Numbered from the stretch's first letter, positions 45,275 to 54,485 are shown. The stretch is DNA of 64,000 nucleotides from Ruegeria atlantica (GCF_001458195.1 NZ_CYPU01000039.1:620093-684092); one strand, 5' to 3'. Made by a program: numbers and translations. The notes: generated by a model from the letters alone, not told the origin.

Positions 45275-45841
45275 CTATACGGGGCCGCCGGGCGTTAATG
45301 CGAGGACAAAGGGCACTGCAATCAAAGCAGATAACACGATGACCCCGAAGGATTTAGCAAGCGAACCGAACTGGTGCGCTTCATTCAGAAAATGGAGCGT
45401 GACGTAAAGGCTGATAATCGCCGTGGCCAGCAAAAACATCAGCATCAAAAACGGCAGCACGATCGTAATGACCAGCGTGATCACCATCGCAGCGATCTGA
45501 AGGTACTGCAGCCAGATGGTCAGCGTCAGGATGTCATCGAATGTTGCACGGCCACCCAGAAACCTCCCTACGAACAGGAATGCCCCGACGCTTAGCAGCA
45601 TGGCGCCGGCAGATCGGACCAGACCCAGGAGTACAGGCGTGGGTGGGGGTACGGATTCATCACCGGGGACTGGAAGCAAATGATCAATACCCAGTTGCAC
45701 AAGGCCGTTGAGCACCACGGCCAGAAAGAAAGAAAGCCATAAGATTTCTCGCCCCGGCCGCATGTCCAAAAGGCGCCGGGCCGCTTGGGCGGGGTGTGTC
45801 AGGGTCAAAATCGCAAGATCAACAAAGCCAGTGGGATTCAT
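45275..45841 (-). CDS. YIP1-family membrane protein (2 of 2)
   Basis: This 188-residue integral membrane protein has about five hydrophobic segments and the Yip1-like layout. ATG 45841 overlaps the stop of the preceding gene (ATGA) and has AAGGCGG before it. It is distantly similar to the adjacent gene product, both starting near a T/H-P-xxAxRRLLDxxPxxE block, so the two look like a duplication. It sits inside the suf operon between sufD and sufS. Function unknown. Confidence 0.75.
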   Translation of the reverse strand: MNPTGFVDLAILTLTHPAQAARRLLDMRPGREILWLSFFLAVVLNGLVQLGIDHLLPVPGDESVPPPTPVLLGLVRSAGAMLLSVGAFLFVGRFLGGRATFDDILTLTIWLQYLQIAAMVITLVITIVLPFLMLMFLLATAIISLYVTLHFLNEAHQFGSLAKSFGVIVLSALIAVPFVLALTPGGPV

Positions 45842-46323
45842 TCTTGCCGCCTTTGCGCTTGACTGAGACCTGCCAGCCAGAACCAAAGGAACACTGCGAA
45901 CCAGACGATCCCGACGAGTGTCAGGGCCGGGCCAGATCCTATGAAACCGCCGACCAAACCATTCAACAAAACCAGAGGTGTTGAGGATAATAGCGCCCAG
46001 AACAGAGCCAATCTAGCGCCATAGGACGTCCCCTGACCACCAACCAACCGGGCCGCGCCGTATGAGACAAATGCCAGCAGGTAGAAAAACAGAGGCAGGA
46101 TAATGACAGTGCCCATCAAGGCACCGCCCATCAGCATATCCAGCTCTAGTCCTTCGATATGCGCGCGTCGCGCAAGGCTGGGCAATTGCGCTATGAATGC
46201 CACAATGCAAAACGCCATGACAAACATCAGCGCCCGGTCCTCGCGCGGGCCTAGATCAAGAAGCCGCCGCACGACACGACCCGGCCCCCGATAGGTGGCC
46301 ACGATATCCGAGGTCAAAGGCAT
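45838..46323 (-). CDS. YIP1-family membrane protein (1 of 2)
   Basis: This 161-residue membrane protein has about five hydrophobic segments and the opening VRRLLDLGPREDRALMFVMA. Its start overlaps the sufD stop by one base (TGATG), so translation is coupled. Tandem with the next YIP1-like gene. Roseobacter suf operons often carry such membrane proteins, but no role in Fe-S assembly is established. Confidence 0.75.
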   Translation of the reverse strand: MPLTSDIVATYRGPGRVVRRLLDLGPREDRALMFVMAFCIVAFIAQLPSLARRAHIEGLELDMLMGGALMGTVIILPLFFYLLAFVSYGAARLVGGQGTSYGARLALFWALLSSTPLVLLNGLVGGFIGSGPALTLVGIVWFAVFLWFWLAGLSQAQRRQE

Positions 46324-47603
46324 CAGATGTGTCGCGACAGCCAGCCTTCAAGGCGGTTTACGATGGCCTCAGCCAATTCCTCATCCTCGATCTCATCGAC
46401 GGCTTCGGCCAAAAATGCCAGCGTCAGCATATTGGTGGCGTCCTTAACCGAAACCCCACGCGAACGCAGGTAAAACAGCGCCGTCTCATCAATCGCACCC
46501 GAGGTTGAGCCATGCGAACACGCAACATCGTCGGCATAGATCTCAAGCTCGGGCTTGGCGAGGAACTGGCTGTCATCATCCAGCAGCAAGGATTGGCTGA
46601 TCTGATATCCATCAGTCTTCTGTGCGCCTTCCTTGACCAGGATCTTACCCTGGAACACGCCGGTCGCGCCGTTGCGCAGAACTTTCTTAAAGACCTGACG
46701 GCTTTCGCAGTTCACCGCGTCATGGGTAACGAAAACTGTGTCGTCATGATGAAAATCGCCGTCGCCAACACAAGCTCCCGCCACATGAGCTATGGCGTCG
46801 TCACCGGTCAGTTCGATTACCTGTTCGTTGCGGGTCAAAATGCCATTCACCGTCAGCGTGAAGGATTTATAGACAGATTCCTGACCCAGACGCGTGAACA
46901 TGTGTGTCGCAGCGCGACGTTCGTGGTCCCTGCCCTGCGCGCGCACGTGATGCAGCGTACCGCCATCGGCGATGTCGATCTCAATGCATTTGTTGAACCG
47001 TGATGCCGCAGGACCGTTTTCCAGAACCGTCACTTCAGCGCCGCTTTCGACACGGATGATGTGATGCAGCATGGCGTCCGAGGTCTCGGATGCATGGCGA
47101 TAGATCAGGCTGATCGGCTTGGTCGGTTTGCCGGTAACGTGGATCGCAACGCCATCTGCGGCAAAGGCGGTATTCAAAGCAGCCAACGGCCGCTGAACCG
47201 GGGATTGCCCGCGCGATTCCAGAACGCCGTACAACTCTTTGGCCCAGTGAATATCCTTACAGCAGATATCCTCGATCCGGTCGATGTTGACACCTTCCAG
47301 CTCTAAATCATCCGAGTCTTCGGCGCTGAACACACCGTCGATGAAAACGATCTTCAACCGGTCGAGATTGCCAAACAGCAGCGGCTCGTCTGAGTGGAAC
47401 AATGCTGCATGCGGCTGCTCGGCCGAGATCAGGGTGTCAGGGCGCGTGTACTTCCAATACTCGTCGCGCCGCCCCGGCAGACCCATTTCCAGCACTCGCG
47501 CCAGCGCGTCTTCGCGCGCGGCTCGGGTGCAGCCGGCTTCGGGCATGGTCAGCGTGGCCAGCCGTGCCTCGGTCGCGGTTTGTTTTACTTCGGGCAAAGC
47601 CAT
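46323..47603 (-). CDS. sufD: Fe-S assembly protein SufD
   Basis: This 426-residue protein is the SufB paralogue of the SufBC2D scaffold. The C-terminal beta-helix core has EIYADDVACSHGSTSGAIDE with the conserved His, and ends DEIEDEELAEAIVNRLE. It shares translational coupling with sufC (TGATG) and with the YIP1 gene after it. Within the complex it is required for iron entry. Confidence 0.93.
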   Translation of the reverse strand: MALPEVKQTATEARLATLTMPEAGCTRAAREDALARVLEMGLPGRRDEYWKYTRPDTLISAEQPHAALFHSDEPLLFGNLDRLKIVFIDGVFSAEDSDDLELEGVNIDRIEDICCKDIHWAKELYGVLESRGQSPVQRPLAALNTAFAADGVAIHVTGKPTKPISLIYRHASETSDAMLHHIIRVESGAEVTVLENGPAASRFNKCIEIDIADGGTLHHVRAQGRDHERRAATHMFTRLGQESVYKSFTLTVNGILTRNEQVIELTGDDAIAHVAGACVGDGDFHHDDTVFVTHDAVNCESRQVFKKVLRNGATGVFQGKILVKEGAQKTDGYQISQSLLLDDDSQFLAKPELEIYADDVACSHGSTSGAIDETALFYLRSRGVSVKDATNMLTLAFLAEAVDEIEDEELAEAIVNRLEGWLSRHI

Positions 47604-48358
47604 CAGTTCACCTCTGCCAGGATGTCGGCATAACCGTTGTTTTCAACTTCCAACGCCAGTTCGGGACCACCGGTTTTAACGATGCGACCGTCCGCCATGA
47701 TGTGCACGACATCAGGTTTGATGTGGTCCAACAGGCGCTGATAGTGGGTGATGACCAGGAAACCACGGCCTTCATCACGCAGCGCGTTCACGCCTTCAGC
47801 CACCAGTTTCATCGCATCGACGTCCAGACCCGAATCCGTTTCGTCCAGGATGCACATCTTGGGTTCCAGCATCGCCATCTGCAGGATTTCGTTCCGCTTC
47901 TTCTCACCGCCTGAGAAGCCAACGTTTACCGGACGCTTGAGCATGTCCGCGTCGATTTTCAGCGATTTTGCCTTGGCCCGAACTTCCTTCAGGAAATCAG
48001 CAGCTGACAGCTCGTCTTCGCCGCGCGCCTTGCGCTGAGCGTTCACGGCCGTGCGCAGGAAGGTCATGTTGCCAACACCCGGGATCTCAACAGGGTATTG
48101 GAACGCCAGGAAGACACCCGCAGCCGCGCGCTCTTCCGGCTCCATCTCCAAAAGGTCCTCACCTTCCAGCGTGGCAGAGCCTTCGGTCACTTCGTACCCA
48201 TCGCGGCCCGACAGCACATAGCTGAGCGTCGACTTGCCCGAGCCGTTCGGCCCCATGATCGCATGTACTTTTCCGGCCTCAACCGTCAGATCGACACCTT
48301 TGAGGATTTGCTTTTCTTCTTCCTCAAGCTTCACGTGCAGGTTTTTGATTTCCAGCAT
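47603..48358 (-). CDS. sufC: Fe-S assembly ATPase SufC
   Basis: This 251-residue ABC-type ATPase of the SufBCD complex has Walker A GPNGSGKST, signature FSGGEKKRNEI and Walker B MCILDETDSGLD, all typical of SufC. ATG 48358, with AAAAGGAC upstream, is chosen over an earlier in-frame start. It is cytoplasmic and not part of a transporter. Confidence 0.95.
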   Translation of the reverse strand: MLEIKNLHVKLEEEEKQILKGVDLTVEAGKVHAIMGPNGSGKSTLSYVLSGRDGYEVTEGSATLEGEDLLEMEPEERAAAGVFLAFQYPVEIPGVGNMTFLRTAVNAQRKARGEDELSAADFLKEVRAKAKSLKIDADMLKRPVNVGFSGGEKKRNEILQMAMLEPKMCILDETDSGLDVDAMKLVAEGVNALRDEGRGFLVITHYQRLLDHIKPDVVHIMADGRIVKTGGPELALEVENNGYADILAEVN

Positions 48359-48428
48359 TTTTTGTCCTTTTGCGTACCGCAAGGGGCCATCCGGCCCCGA
48401 TATGTTCTAAATTCAGAGGAATGCGGGG

Positions 48429-49949
48429 TTAACCCACTGACCCTTCAAGGCTGATGGCCACCAACTGCTGCGCTTCCATGGCAAACTCCATCGGCAACGC
48501 CTGCAGGACGTCCTTGCAGAACCCGTTGACGACCAGGGCCACGGCCTCTTCCTCGTCCATGCCGCGCTGACGGCAGTAGAACAGCTGATCGTCATCTACC
48601 TTGGATGTCGTCGCCTCATGTTCCACGCGCGATGAATTGTTGCGAACCTCGATATACGGCACCGTGTGAGCCCCGCATTTATCACCGATCAGCAAGCTGT
48701 CACACTGGGTGTAGTTGCGGCTGTCCTTTGCCTTGGGATGCATTGAGACCAGACCACGATAGGTGTTCTGCGCTTTACCCGCGCTGATCCCTTTGGACAC
48801 GATGCGCGACTTGGTGTTCTTGCCCAGATGCACCATTTTGGTGCCGGTATCAGCTTGCTGCATGTTGTTGGTGATAGCGATCGAGTAGAACTCACCCTGG
48901 CTTTCATCACCGCGCAGGATGCAAGAAGGGTACTTCCAGGTCACGGCGGATCCGGTTTCCACTTGGGTCCACATCACCTTGGACCGGTCACCCCGGCAAT
49001 CGGCGCGCTTGGTCACAAAGTTGTAGATACCGCCCTTGCCGTTTTCATCCCCGGGGAACCAGTTCTGAACGGTCGAGTATTTCACCTCAGCATCTTCTTC
49101 GATGATGATCTCGACTACCGCCGCGTGCAGCTGAGCTGTATCGCGCTGTGGCGCGGTGCAACCTTCCAGATAAGAGACGTAAGACCCCTTGTCCGCGATG
49201 ATCAGGGTCCGTTCGAACTGGCCTGTGTTTTCCGCGTTGATGCGGAAATAGGTGCTCAACTCCATCGGGCAGCGAACACCCGGTGGAATGTAGACGAACG
49301 AGCCATCCGAAAACACGGCCGAGTTCAGCGTGGCGTAAAAGTTATCAGACACTGGAACAACGGTGCCAAGGTACTTCTTGACCAGTTCCGGATGTTCCCT
49401 GATCGCTTCGGAGATCGAACAGAAAATCACGCCGTGTTTCGCCAGCTCGTCCTGGAAGGTTGTTCCCACGGACACGGAGTCAAACACCGCGTCCACGGCC
49501 ACCTTGCGACCCTCGGCGGGCATGTCCTCGGCACCCTCGACACCGGCGAGTATCATCTGTTCTTTCAGCGGGATACCCAGCTTTTCGTAAGTAGCCAGCA
49601 GCTTTGGATCGACCTCGTCCAGCGACTTCGGCTTCTCCTCCATCGACTTGGGACGGGCATAGTAATACTGGTCCTGGAAATCGATCTTTGGATAATGAAC
49701 CATGGCCCAGTTCGGCTCATCCATCTTGGTCCAGCGTTCGAAGGCCGCCAGACGCCATTCGGTCATCCATTCGGGCTCTTCGTTCTTATCCGAGATCAGC
49801 CGAACGATGTCCGGGTTCACGCCCTTGGGCGCGTATTCCATCTCGATATCGGTATCCCAACCGTATTTGTAGGTACTGACCTCGCGTACCGCGTCCACGG
49901 TTTCCTGATCGACACCCTCTTTTACCTGGGTCTGGTCCAAAGCGGCCAT
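48429..49949 (-). CDS. sufB: Fe-S scaffold protein SufB
   Basis: This 506-residue scaffold on which Fe-S clusters form has conserved segments [31 protein letters not shown] and [31 protein letters not shown], including the Cys and Glu thought to hold the cluster. GGAGGTG precedes the ATG. It follows the IscS-type gene by 17 bases; sufC follows after 70 bases. Confidence 0.95.
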   Translation of the reverse strand: MAALDQTQVKEGVDQETVDAVREVSTYKYGWDTDIEMEYAPKGVNPDIVRLISDKNEEPEWMTEWRLAAFERWTKMDEPNWAMVHYPKIDFQDQYYYARPKSMEEKPKSLDEVDPKLLATYEKLGIPLKEQMILAGVEGAEDMPAEGRKVAVDAVFDSVSVGTTFQDELAKHGVIFCSISEAIREHPELVKKYLGTVVPVSDNFYATLNSAVFSDGSFVYIPPGVRCPMELSTYFRINAENTGQFERTLIIADKGSYVSYLEGCTAPQRDTAQLHAAVVEIIIEEDAEVKYSTVQNWFPGDENGKGGIYNFVTKRADCRGDRSKVMWTQVETGSAVTWKYPSCILRGDESQGEFYSIAITNNMQQADTGTKMVHLGKNTKSRIVSKGISAGKAQNTYRGLVSMHPKAKDSRNYTQCDSLLIGDKCGAHTVPYIEVRNNSSRVEHEATTSKVDDDQLFYCRQRGMDEEEAVALVVNGFCKDVLQALPMEFAMEAQQLVAISLEGSVG

Positions 49950-49966
49950 ATGACACCTCCGTCAGA

Positions 49967-51010
49967 TTACGCGGCGCGCGCGCGATGCTTCTTTTCTTTT
50001 TCAAGCCACGTTTCGGCGAAACGCAGCACATCTTCTTCAGTGGTCAAAGGTCCCAGAGACACGCGGATCGCGCTTGCTGCTGTGACCTCATCAAAACCCA
50101 TCGCGGTCAAAACCGCGCTTGCCCGGACCTTGCCGCTGGAACAGGCAGAACCTGCACTGATAGCGAAACCTGCCAGATCCATCTGCATGACCTGCGTTTC
50201 ACCCTTCCAGCCGGGGGTTGCGAAACACGAGGTATTCGGAAGGCGGCCCTGACCTTTCCCGACAAAAATAGTAGATTTAGAACCAGCCTCAAGGGCATTT
50301 TCTAGAATATTTCTAAATTCACGAACCTGTTCCCAGATACCATTTGAAAGATCCCGCGTCGCAGCTTCAGCTGCCGCCCCGAACCCCGCGATTCCAATGA
50401 CATTTTCGGTGCCTGACCGTCGGCCCATCTCTTGCCCACCGCCTTTGATCATTGCAGGCAGTTCGGTGCCACGTTTCATCACCACCGCGCCAATACCTTT
50501 CGGGCCGCCTAGCTTGTGAGCCGAAATCAACGCCATCTGGACGCCCAGCCAGTTAAAGGCCACCGGCAACTTACCAAAGGCCTGTGTCGCATCCGTCACG
50601 GCCAATCCGTTTGCCAAAGATTGGACAATCCCCGTCTCGGAGTTCGCCAATTGCAGGGTCGACAGCTCGGGGTTTGACACGTCCACCTGACCAGATTGCG
50701 ACGCGGGCAAGTCTTCGGTGATCCACGATCTGATCGCGTCATGCTCAATCACGGACCCATGCAAATCACGATTGGCCAATGTCAGCGCGGCCCCTTCGGT
50801 CGAACCTGAGGTAAACACAACGTCTGCCCCATCTGCACCAAATGCGGCTGCAACCTGCGCCCTTGCCCGTTCGATCAAAGCCTTAGCCGCGCGGCCTTCG
50901 GCGTGAACAGATGAGGGGTTCCCGCACAAATCCATCGCTGCCACCATGGCGTCGCGCGCCTCGGGGCGCAGCGGTGTAGTTGCGTTATGATCCAGATAAA
51001 CACGATTCAT
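49967..51010 (-). CDS. Cysteine desulfurase, IscS/NifS type
   Basis: This 347-residue group I desulfurase starts MNRVYLDHNATTPLRPEA, with the PLP-lysine in SAHKLGGPKGIG and the persulfide loop ISAGSACSSGKV. It stands between iscR and sufB. Two desulfurases of different groups in one suf operon is a known roseobacter/Rhodobacter arrangement. It may be the main sulfur donor for SufB, or supply other sulfur uses such as tRNA thiolation. Confidence 0.9.
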   Translation of the reverse strand: MNRVYLDHNATTPLRPEARDAMVAAMDLCGNPSSVHAEGRAAKALIERARAQVAAAFGADGADVVFTSGSTEGAALTLANRDLHGSVIEHDAIRSWITEDLPASQSGQVDVSNPELSTLQLANSETGIVQSLANGLAVTDATQAFGKLPVAFNWLGVQMALISAHKLGGPKGIGAVVMKRGTELPAMIKGGGQEMGRRSGTENVIGIAGFGAAAEAATRDLSNGIWEQVREFRNILENALEAGSKSTIFVGKGQGRLPNTSCFATPGWKGETQVMQMDLAGFAISAGSACSSGKVRASAVLTAMGFDEVTAASAIRVSLGPLTTEEDVLRFAETWLEKEKKHRARAA

Positions 51011-51070
51011 GGATACATCTTTTCTTGGATGCAAAGCAGAAATGAAACCCCAAAGGCAATCGGCATCGGG

Positions 51071-51529
51071 TCACTCATCAACGATAGAAAACAGACTGGG
51101 AACTGCGGGACACGGAGCCAGGTCGTTCTTGATCACGTCAGACAGGCGAGTCTGGTGCAAAAAAACGTAGACATGCGCACTAAGACCTTCCCAAAGTCGG
51201 TTGGTCAAAGACTGCGCCCGGCTGCCCGAGGATGCCCCGGAAGCCCCGGCACCTTTTTGCAGCGCGTCCACGGTTTCATCCACTGCTGCCAAAACTTCGA
51301 CCACCCGAATCTCGGAAGCAGGCCGCGCCAGACGATACCCACCGCCCGGTCCACGCACGGACGAAACCAGTTCAGCCCGGCGCAATTTGACGAATAGCTG
51401 CTCGAGATAAGGAAGCGAGATATCCTGACGTTCGGAAATTTCGCTAAGCGTCACCAGGCGATCCGAGGGCTGTAGAGCAATATCAGCCAGTGCAACCATC
51501 GCGTAACGACCCTTTGTCGAAAGCTTCAT
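51071..51529 (-). CDS. iscR: Rrf2-family regulator IscR (without the three-Cys motif)
   Basis: This 152-residue winged-helix regulator begins MKLSTKGRYAMVALADIALQ and has the Rrf2 wing GPGGGYRLARP. In E. coli IscR three cysteines in a short loop hold a [2Fe-2S] cluster; here that loop (KGAGASGASSGSRAQSLTNRLW) has none, and the only cysteine is near the C terminus (LAPCPAVP). Rhodobacter sphaeroides IscR has been reported to be of this kind and to repress Fe-S genes. GAGGGAAAG precedes the ATG. It is the first gene of the suf operon and probably autoregulates it. Confidence 0.9.
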   Translation of the reverse strand: MKLSTKGRYAMVALADIALQPSDRLVTLSEISERQDISLPYLEQLFVKLRRAELVSSVRGPGGGYRLARPASEIRVVEVLAAVDETVDALQKGAGASGASSGSRAQSLTNRLWEGLSAHVYVFLHQTRLSDVIKNDLAPCPAVPSLFSIVDE

Positions 51530-51624
51530 TGTCTTTCCCTCATGGCAGGTTATAAGCGAAAACATTGACGCCGCCGCCGCCAGTGCGTATCTCCGACAGG
51601 CAGCGCCTTGCGCAAAGCATCACA

Positions 51625-51662
51625 ATTAGAACCGTTCTAAAGTGCCTTACGATTACCGTCAA
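51625..51662 (-). promoter_or_regulatory. suf operon promoter with overlapping Irr-box-like palindrome
   Basis: On the minus strand TTGACG (51657-51662) and TAGAAC (51634-51639) are 17 bases apart, a good sigma70 promoter about 100 bases before iscR. The -10 box lies inside TTTAGAACGGTTCTAAT (51625-51641), which fits the ICE/Irr-box form TTTAGAA-N3-TTCTAAA at 16 of 17 positions. Iron-responsive repression by Irr or a related regulator is suggested. Confidence 0.65.
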
Positions 51663-51706
51663 GTATATCGTGGCATCAGGAAGAAAAAGACAGGACCAAA
51701 GCACAC

Positions 51707-52360
51707 ATGCCCGAGGTGATTTTTCCCGGACCCGAAGGCCGCCTGGAAGGCCGCTACCACCCGCAAAAGGAAAAAGACGCACCGATTGCCATCGTGCTGC
51801 ACCCGCATCCACAATTCGGCGGGACCATGAACAACAAGGTGGTCTATAATCTGCACTATGCGTTTTACAACATGGGTTTCACCGTGTTGCGCTTTAACTT
51901 CCGCGGCGTGGGCCGCAGCCAGGGCGAATACGATCAGGGCATCGGTGAGCTGAGCGATGCAGCGTCAGCGCTGGATTATCTGCAGTCAATGAACAACAAC
52001 TCCAAGCACTGCTGGGTTGCCGGCTTCTCGTTCGGTGCCTGGATCGGAATGCAGCTGCTGATGCGCCGCCCCGAAATTACGGGCTTTATCAGCGTGTCGC
52101 CACCAGCCAACATGTATGACTTCTCATTCCTGGCCCCCTGCCCTTCGTCCGGCCTGATCATCAACGGCTCGTCCGACCGTGTGGCCCCACCCGCCGACAC
52201 TACGTCGCTGGTCAACAAGCTGCACGAGCAAAAGGGCATCACCATCACCCATAACGAGGTTGAGGGTGCTGATCACTTCTTCCAGGACCGTCACATGGAC
52301 ACGCTGATCACCGATGTCAGTGACTATGTGAAGCGTCGCCTGACCGAGAACACGCGCTAA
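51707..52360 (+). CDS. Alpha/beta hydrolase (dienelactone-hydrolase-like)
   Basis: This 217-residue alpha/beta hydrolase has the nucleophile elbow GFSFG (Ser108), an Asp in NGSSDRVAPP and the His in EGADHFF. N-terminal HPHPQFGGTMNNKVV is typical of a conserved bacterial hydrolase family of unknown substrate. It is divergent from iscR. Its stop overlaps the next gene start (TAATG), so it heads a three-gene unit. Confidence 0.85.
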   Translation: MPEVIFPGPEGRLEGRYHPQKEKDAPIAIVLHPHPQFGGTMNNKVVYNLHYAFYNMGFTVLRFNFRGVGRSQGEYDQGIGELSDAASALDYLQSMNNNSKHCWVAGFSFGAWIGMQLLMRRPEITGFISVSPPANMYDFSFLAPCPSSGLIINGSSDRVAPPADTTSLVNKLHEQKGITITHNEVEGADHFFQDRHMDTLITDVSDYVKRRLTENTR

Positions 52361-52605
52361 TGTCCGACACCATCAGTAACCTCGCGGCCAAACTGGCCGA
52401 GGACACGATGAAGGTGATGGACGAAACCGGCAATGATCGTTTCTTTGTCGAGGTGGGAGAGCTTTTGGGCGCATCCTCCCAGACCTTGGAAGAGGCCTTT
52501 CTGACCGAAATGCGTGTGCGCATTGCTGAACGCAAAGCGCGCAAGTTTGTCATCGACGCACTGACCAAACATCGATCCCAAGTGAAAGCGATTGAAAAGA
52601 AATGA
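52360..52605 (+). CDS. Small conserved-type hypothetical protein
   Basis: This 81-residue charged, fully helical protein (MSDTISNLAAKLAEDTMKVM, later EEAFLTEMRVRIAERKARKF) has no cysteine, signal or membrane span. It is coupled by one-base and four-base overlaps to the hydrolase before it and the HD protein after it. I do not recognise the family. Gene reality is supported by the tight packing. Confidence 0.7.
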   Translation: MSDTISNLAAKLAEDTMKVMDETGNDRFFVEVGELLGASSQTLEEAFLTEMRVRIAERKARKFVIDALTKHRSQVKAIEKK

Positions 52606-53759
52606 CTGAAAGGCTGTCCGCGCAACTTGAATTCCTGAAACGCGCGGACAGGCTGAAGTCGGTCGATCGCGCCAATGCGCTACTGGATCGGTCCCGCCCT
52701 GAAAACTCTGCAGAACACAGCTGGCACCTGGCCTTATGGGCACTGACGATGGAGCCGCTGGCGGGTGACGACGTTAACATTAACCGCGTCATACGCATGC
52801 TGCTGTTGCACGATCTGGTCGAGATCATCGTCGGGGATCACCCCATTCACTTGGAAACCGATTGGACCGCCGTGGAACGCGCCGAGCGCGCGGCGGCGGA
52901 CGAGTTGTTTGGTCTTTTGCCAGACGATCAGACGTCTGCGTTTCACGCGCTGTGGGAAGAGTTCGAGGCCGACACGACGCCGGACGCGAAATTCGCCAAG
53001 TATCTGGACCGATGCCAACCGCTGTTTCAAGTCTTGTGTGCGCCAACCCCCAACCCGGATCATGTTGAAGTAGCGCGGGAAAACCTCAGCAGTGGTCGCG
53101 CCGCGTATTTGGCACGGGAATTCCCCCAAGCACACGCTCTGGCCAGCGCCCTGCTTCACGCGCAGTCAACGCCCGAAACGGCGTTTTCCGAACGGCTGGC
53201 TTTTCTGACTGAGGCAGATCGCCTGAAATCCGTATACCGCGCCTCACGCCTGTTGTCTGATGATCGGTTTGAAAACTCGGCCGAGCATTCCTGGCACATC
53301 ATGCTGTTCGCTTGGGTTTTGGCGGAATACGCGCAGCCCGGTGTATCGCTGGACCGCGTCCTAAAAATGCTTCTGCTGCATGATATCGTCGAAATTGATG
53401 CCGGAGATCACCCCATCCACGGTCAAGTCGACCACGCCGCACAAGAAGCCGAAGAAAAGGCCGCCGCCGACAGGTTGTTCGGGTTGTTGCCCGAGGCACC
53501 GCAGCACGCCTTCCGGACACTATGGGAGGAGTTCGAAGCCGCCGAGTCGCCAGACGCGCGATTTGCCAAGGCGATCGATAGGTTTCAAACCCCGGTCGGA
53601 AACCTTGAAACAGGTGGCGGATCCTGGGTCGATTACAACGTGACGTTTGCCCAGATCGAACGCCGTGTGGGAACGCCGATCAATCGCGGCGCACCAGCGC
53701 TGTGGTCATGGTTGCGACCGAAACTGAGCACGTATTTTTCAGAAAACACTGTCGGTTGA
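52602..53759 (+). CDS. Tandem HD-domain phosphohydrolase (YfbR-like, duplicated)
   Basis: This 385-residue protein is made of two similar halves. Each has the HD signature: AEHSWH at 38-42 and 228-232, LLLHD at 67-71 and 257-261, GDHP, and a late AKxxDR. Single-domain relatives (YfbR, HDDC2) of about 190 residues are metal-dependent 5'-nucleotidases for deoxynucleotides. The first half has VEIIVGD where the second has VEIDAGD, so one catalytic-site acid is lost in the first half. It may be an active-inactive pair fused in one chain. A terminator follows. Confidence 0.82.
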   Translation: MTERLSAQLEFLKRADRLKSVDRANALLDRSRPENSAEHSWHLALWALTMEPLAGDDVNINRVIRMLLLHDLVEIIVGDHPIHLETDWTAVERAERAAADELFGLLPDDQTSAFHALWEEFEADTTPDAKFAKYLDRCQPLFQVLCAPTPNPDHVEVARENLSSGRAAYLAREFPQAHALASALLHAQSTPETAFSERLAFLTEADRLKSVYRASRLLSDDRFENSAEHSWHIMLFAWVLAEYAQPGVSLDRVLKMLLLHDIVEIDAGDHPIHGQVDHAAQEAEEKAAADRLFGLLPEAPQHAFRTLWEEFEAAESPDARFAKAIDRFQTPVGNLETGGGSWVDYNVTFAQIERRVGTPINRGAPALWSWLRPKLSTYFSENTVG

Positions 53760-53768
53760 GCCAATAGA

Positions 53769-53796
53769 AAAAGGGGCGCAAAGGCCCCTTTTCCAA
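53769..53796 (+). terminator. Intrinsic terminator after the HD gene
   Basis: AAAAGGGGC and GCCCCTTTT form a 9-bp stem around a 6-base loop, with Ts ending the right arm. It may also serve the minus-strand small gene. Confidence 0.85.
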
Positions 53797-53812
53797 TCGT
53801 TCCGGCAGGCAC

Positions 53813-53944
53813 TTAAACCTGAAAACTTTCAAACCGCTCAACACCACTGGCTGCGTTTATGTCGACGGACCCCCCGGCCGCAAGCCACCCAAGCGCCACT
53901 ATGAATGCCGAAGCAACGATCACGGATATCGCAAATTTCGTCAT
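53813..53944 (-). CDS. Small membrane or secreted peptide (43 residues)
   Basis: An ATG on the minus strand at 53944 opens a 43-codon frame: a Lys, then a hydrophobic span (FAISVIVASAFIVALGWLAA), then a short polar tail ending FESFQV. The single span looks like a signal anchor or an uncleaved signal. GAG lies seven bases upstream. It converges on the HD gene and shares its terminator. No family known. Confidence 0.5.
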   Translation of the reverse strand: MTKFAISVIVASAFIVALGWLAAGGSVDINAASGVERFESFQV

Positions 53945-54149
53945 TGAAAACTCATAAAAGAAAACTAAAAACCACCCATTTCATATCAGAATTTTTCTCT
54001 TTGAAATAGTATGGTTATCCTGACCTCTTCGGTGGGTAGTCCCGGTTCTTCCGACACAGAACTTTTCCCGATATCCATTCACATTCCCCTTGTCGTGAAT
54101 TGGGATTTTGTGGTCAACCTCCCCAACTGCAACTGAATCGAGACCTGCC

Positions 54150-54485
54150 GTGCCCAAAGCCTATCTCATCCTATTGCTGGCGGTTTTCGCCGAAACAATT
54201 GGCACATCGGCGCTGCAGGCCAGCCAGCAGTTCAGCCGGTTTTGGCCCTCTGTTTTGGTTGTCATGGGTTACGGAGTTGCATTTTACCTGCTGGGCCTCA
54301 CCCTGAAATTTATGCCGGTCGGTATCGTCTATGCCATTTGGTCAGGCTTGGGGATCGTTCTGATCGCCATCATAGGCTTCATTGTTTTTGGTCAGCGCCT
54401 GGACTGGCCTGCGGTGCTCGGTTTGGCGATGATATTGGCCGGAATCCTGATCATTCACTTGTTTTCCAGCACAGCGGGCCACTGA
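54150..54485 (+). CDS. Small multidrug resistance (SMR) efflux protein
   Basis: The protein has 111 residues from GTG 54150, the usual SMR length, with four membrane helices and the essential membrane-embedded Glu15 (AVFAETIGTSAL). WSGLGIVLIAIIGFIVFGQ matches helix 3-4 of EmrE. It works as an antiparallel dimer that exchanges protons for cationic compounds; some members export guanidinium instead. An upstream ATG would add 14 unrelated residues. It is followed by typA after 76 bases. Confidence 0.9.
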   Translation: MPKAYLILLLAVFAETIGTSALQASQQFSRFWPSVLVVMGYGVAFYLLGLTLKFMPVGIVYAIWSGLGIVLIAIIGFIVFGQRLDWPAVLGLAMILAGILIIHLFSSTAGH

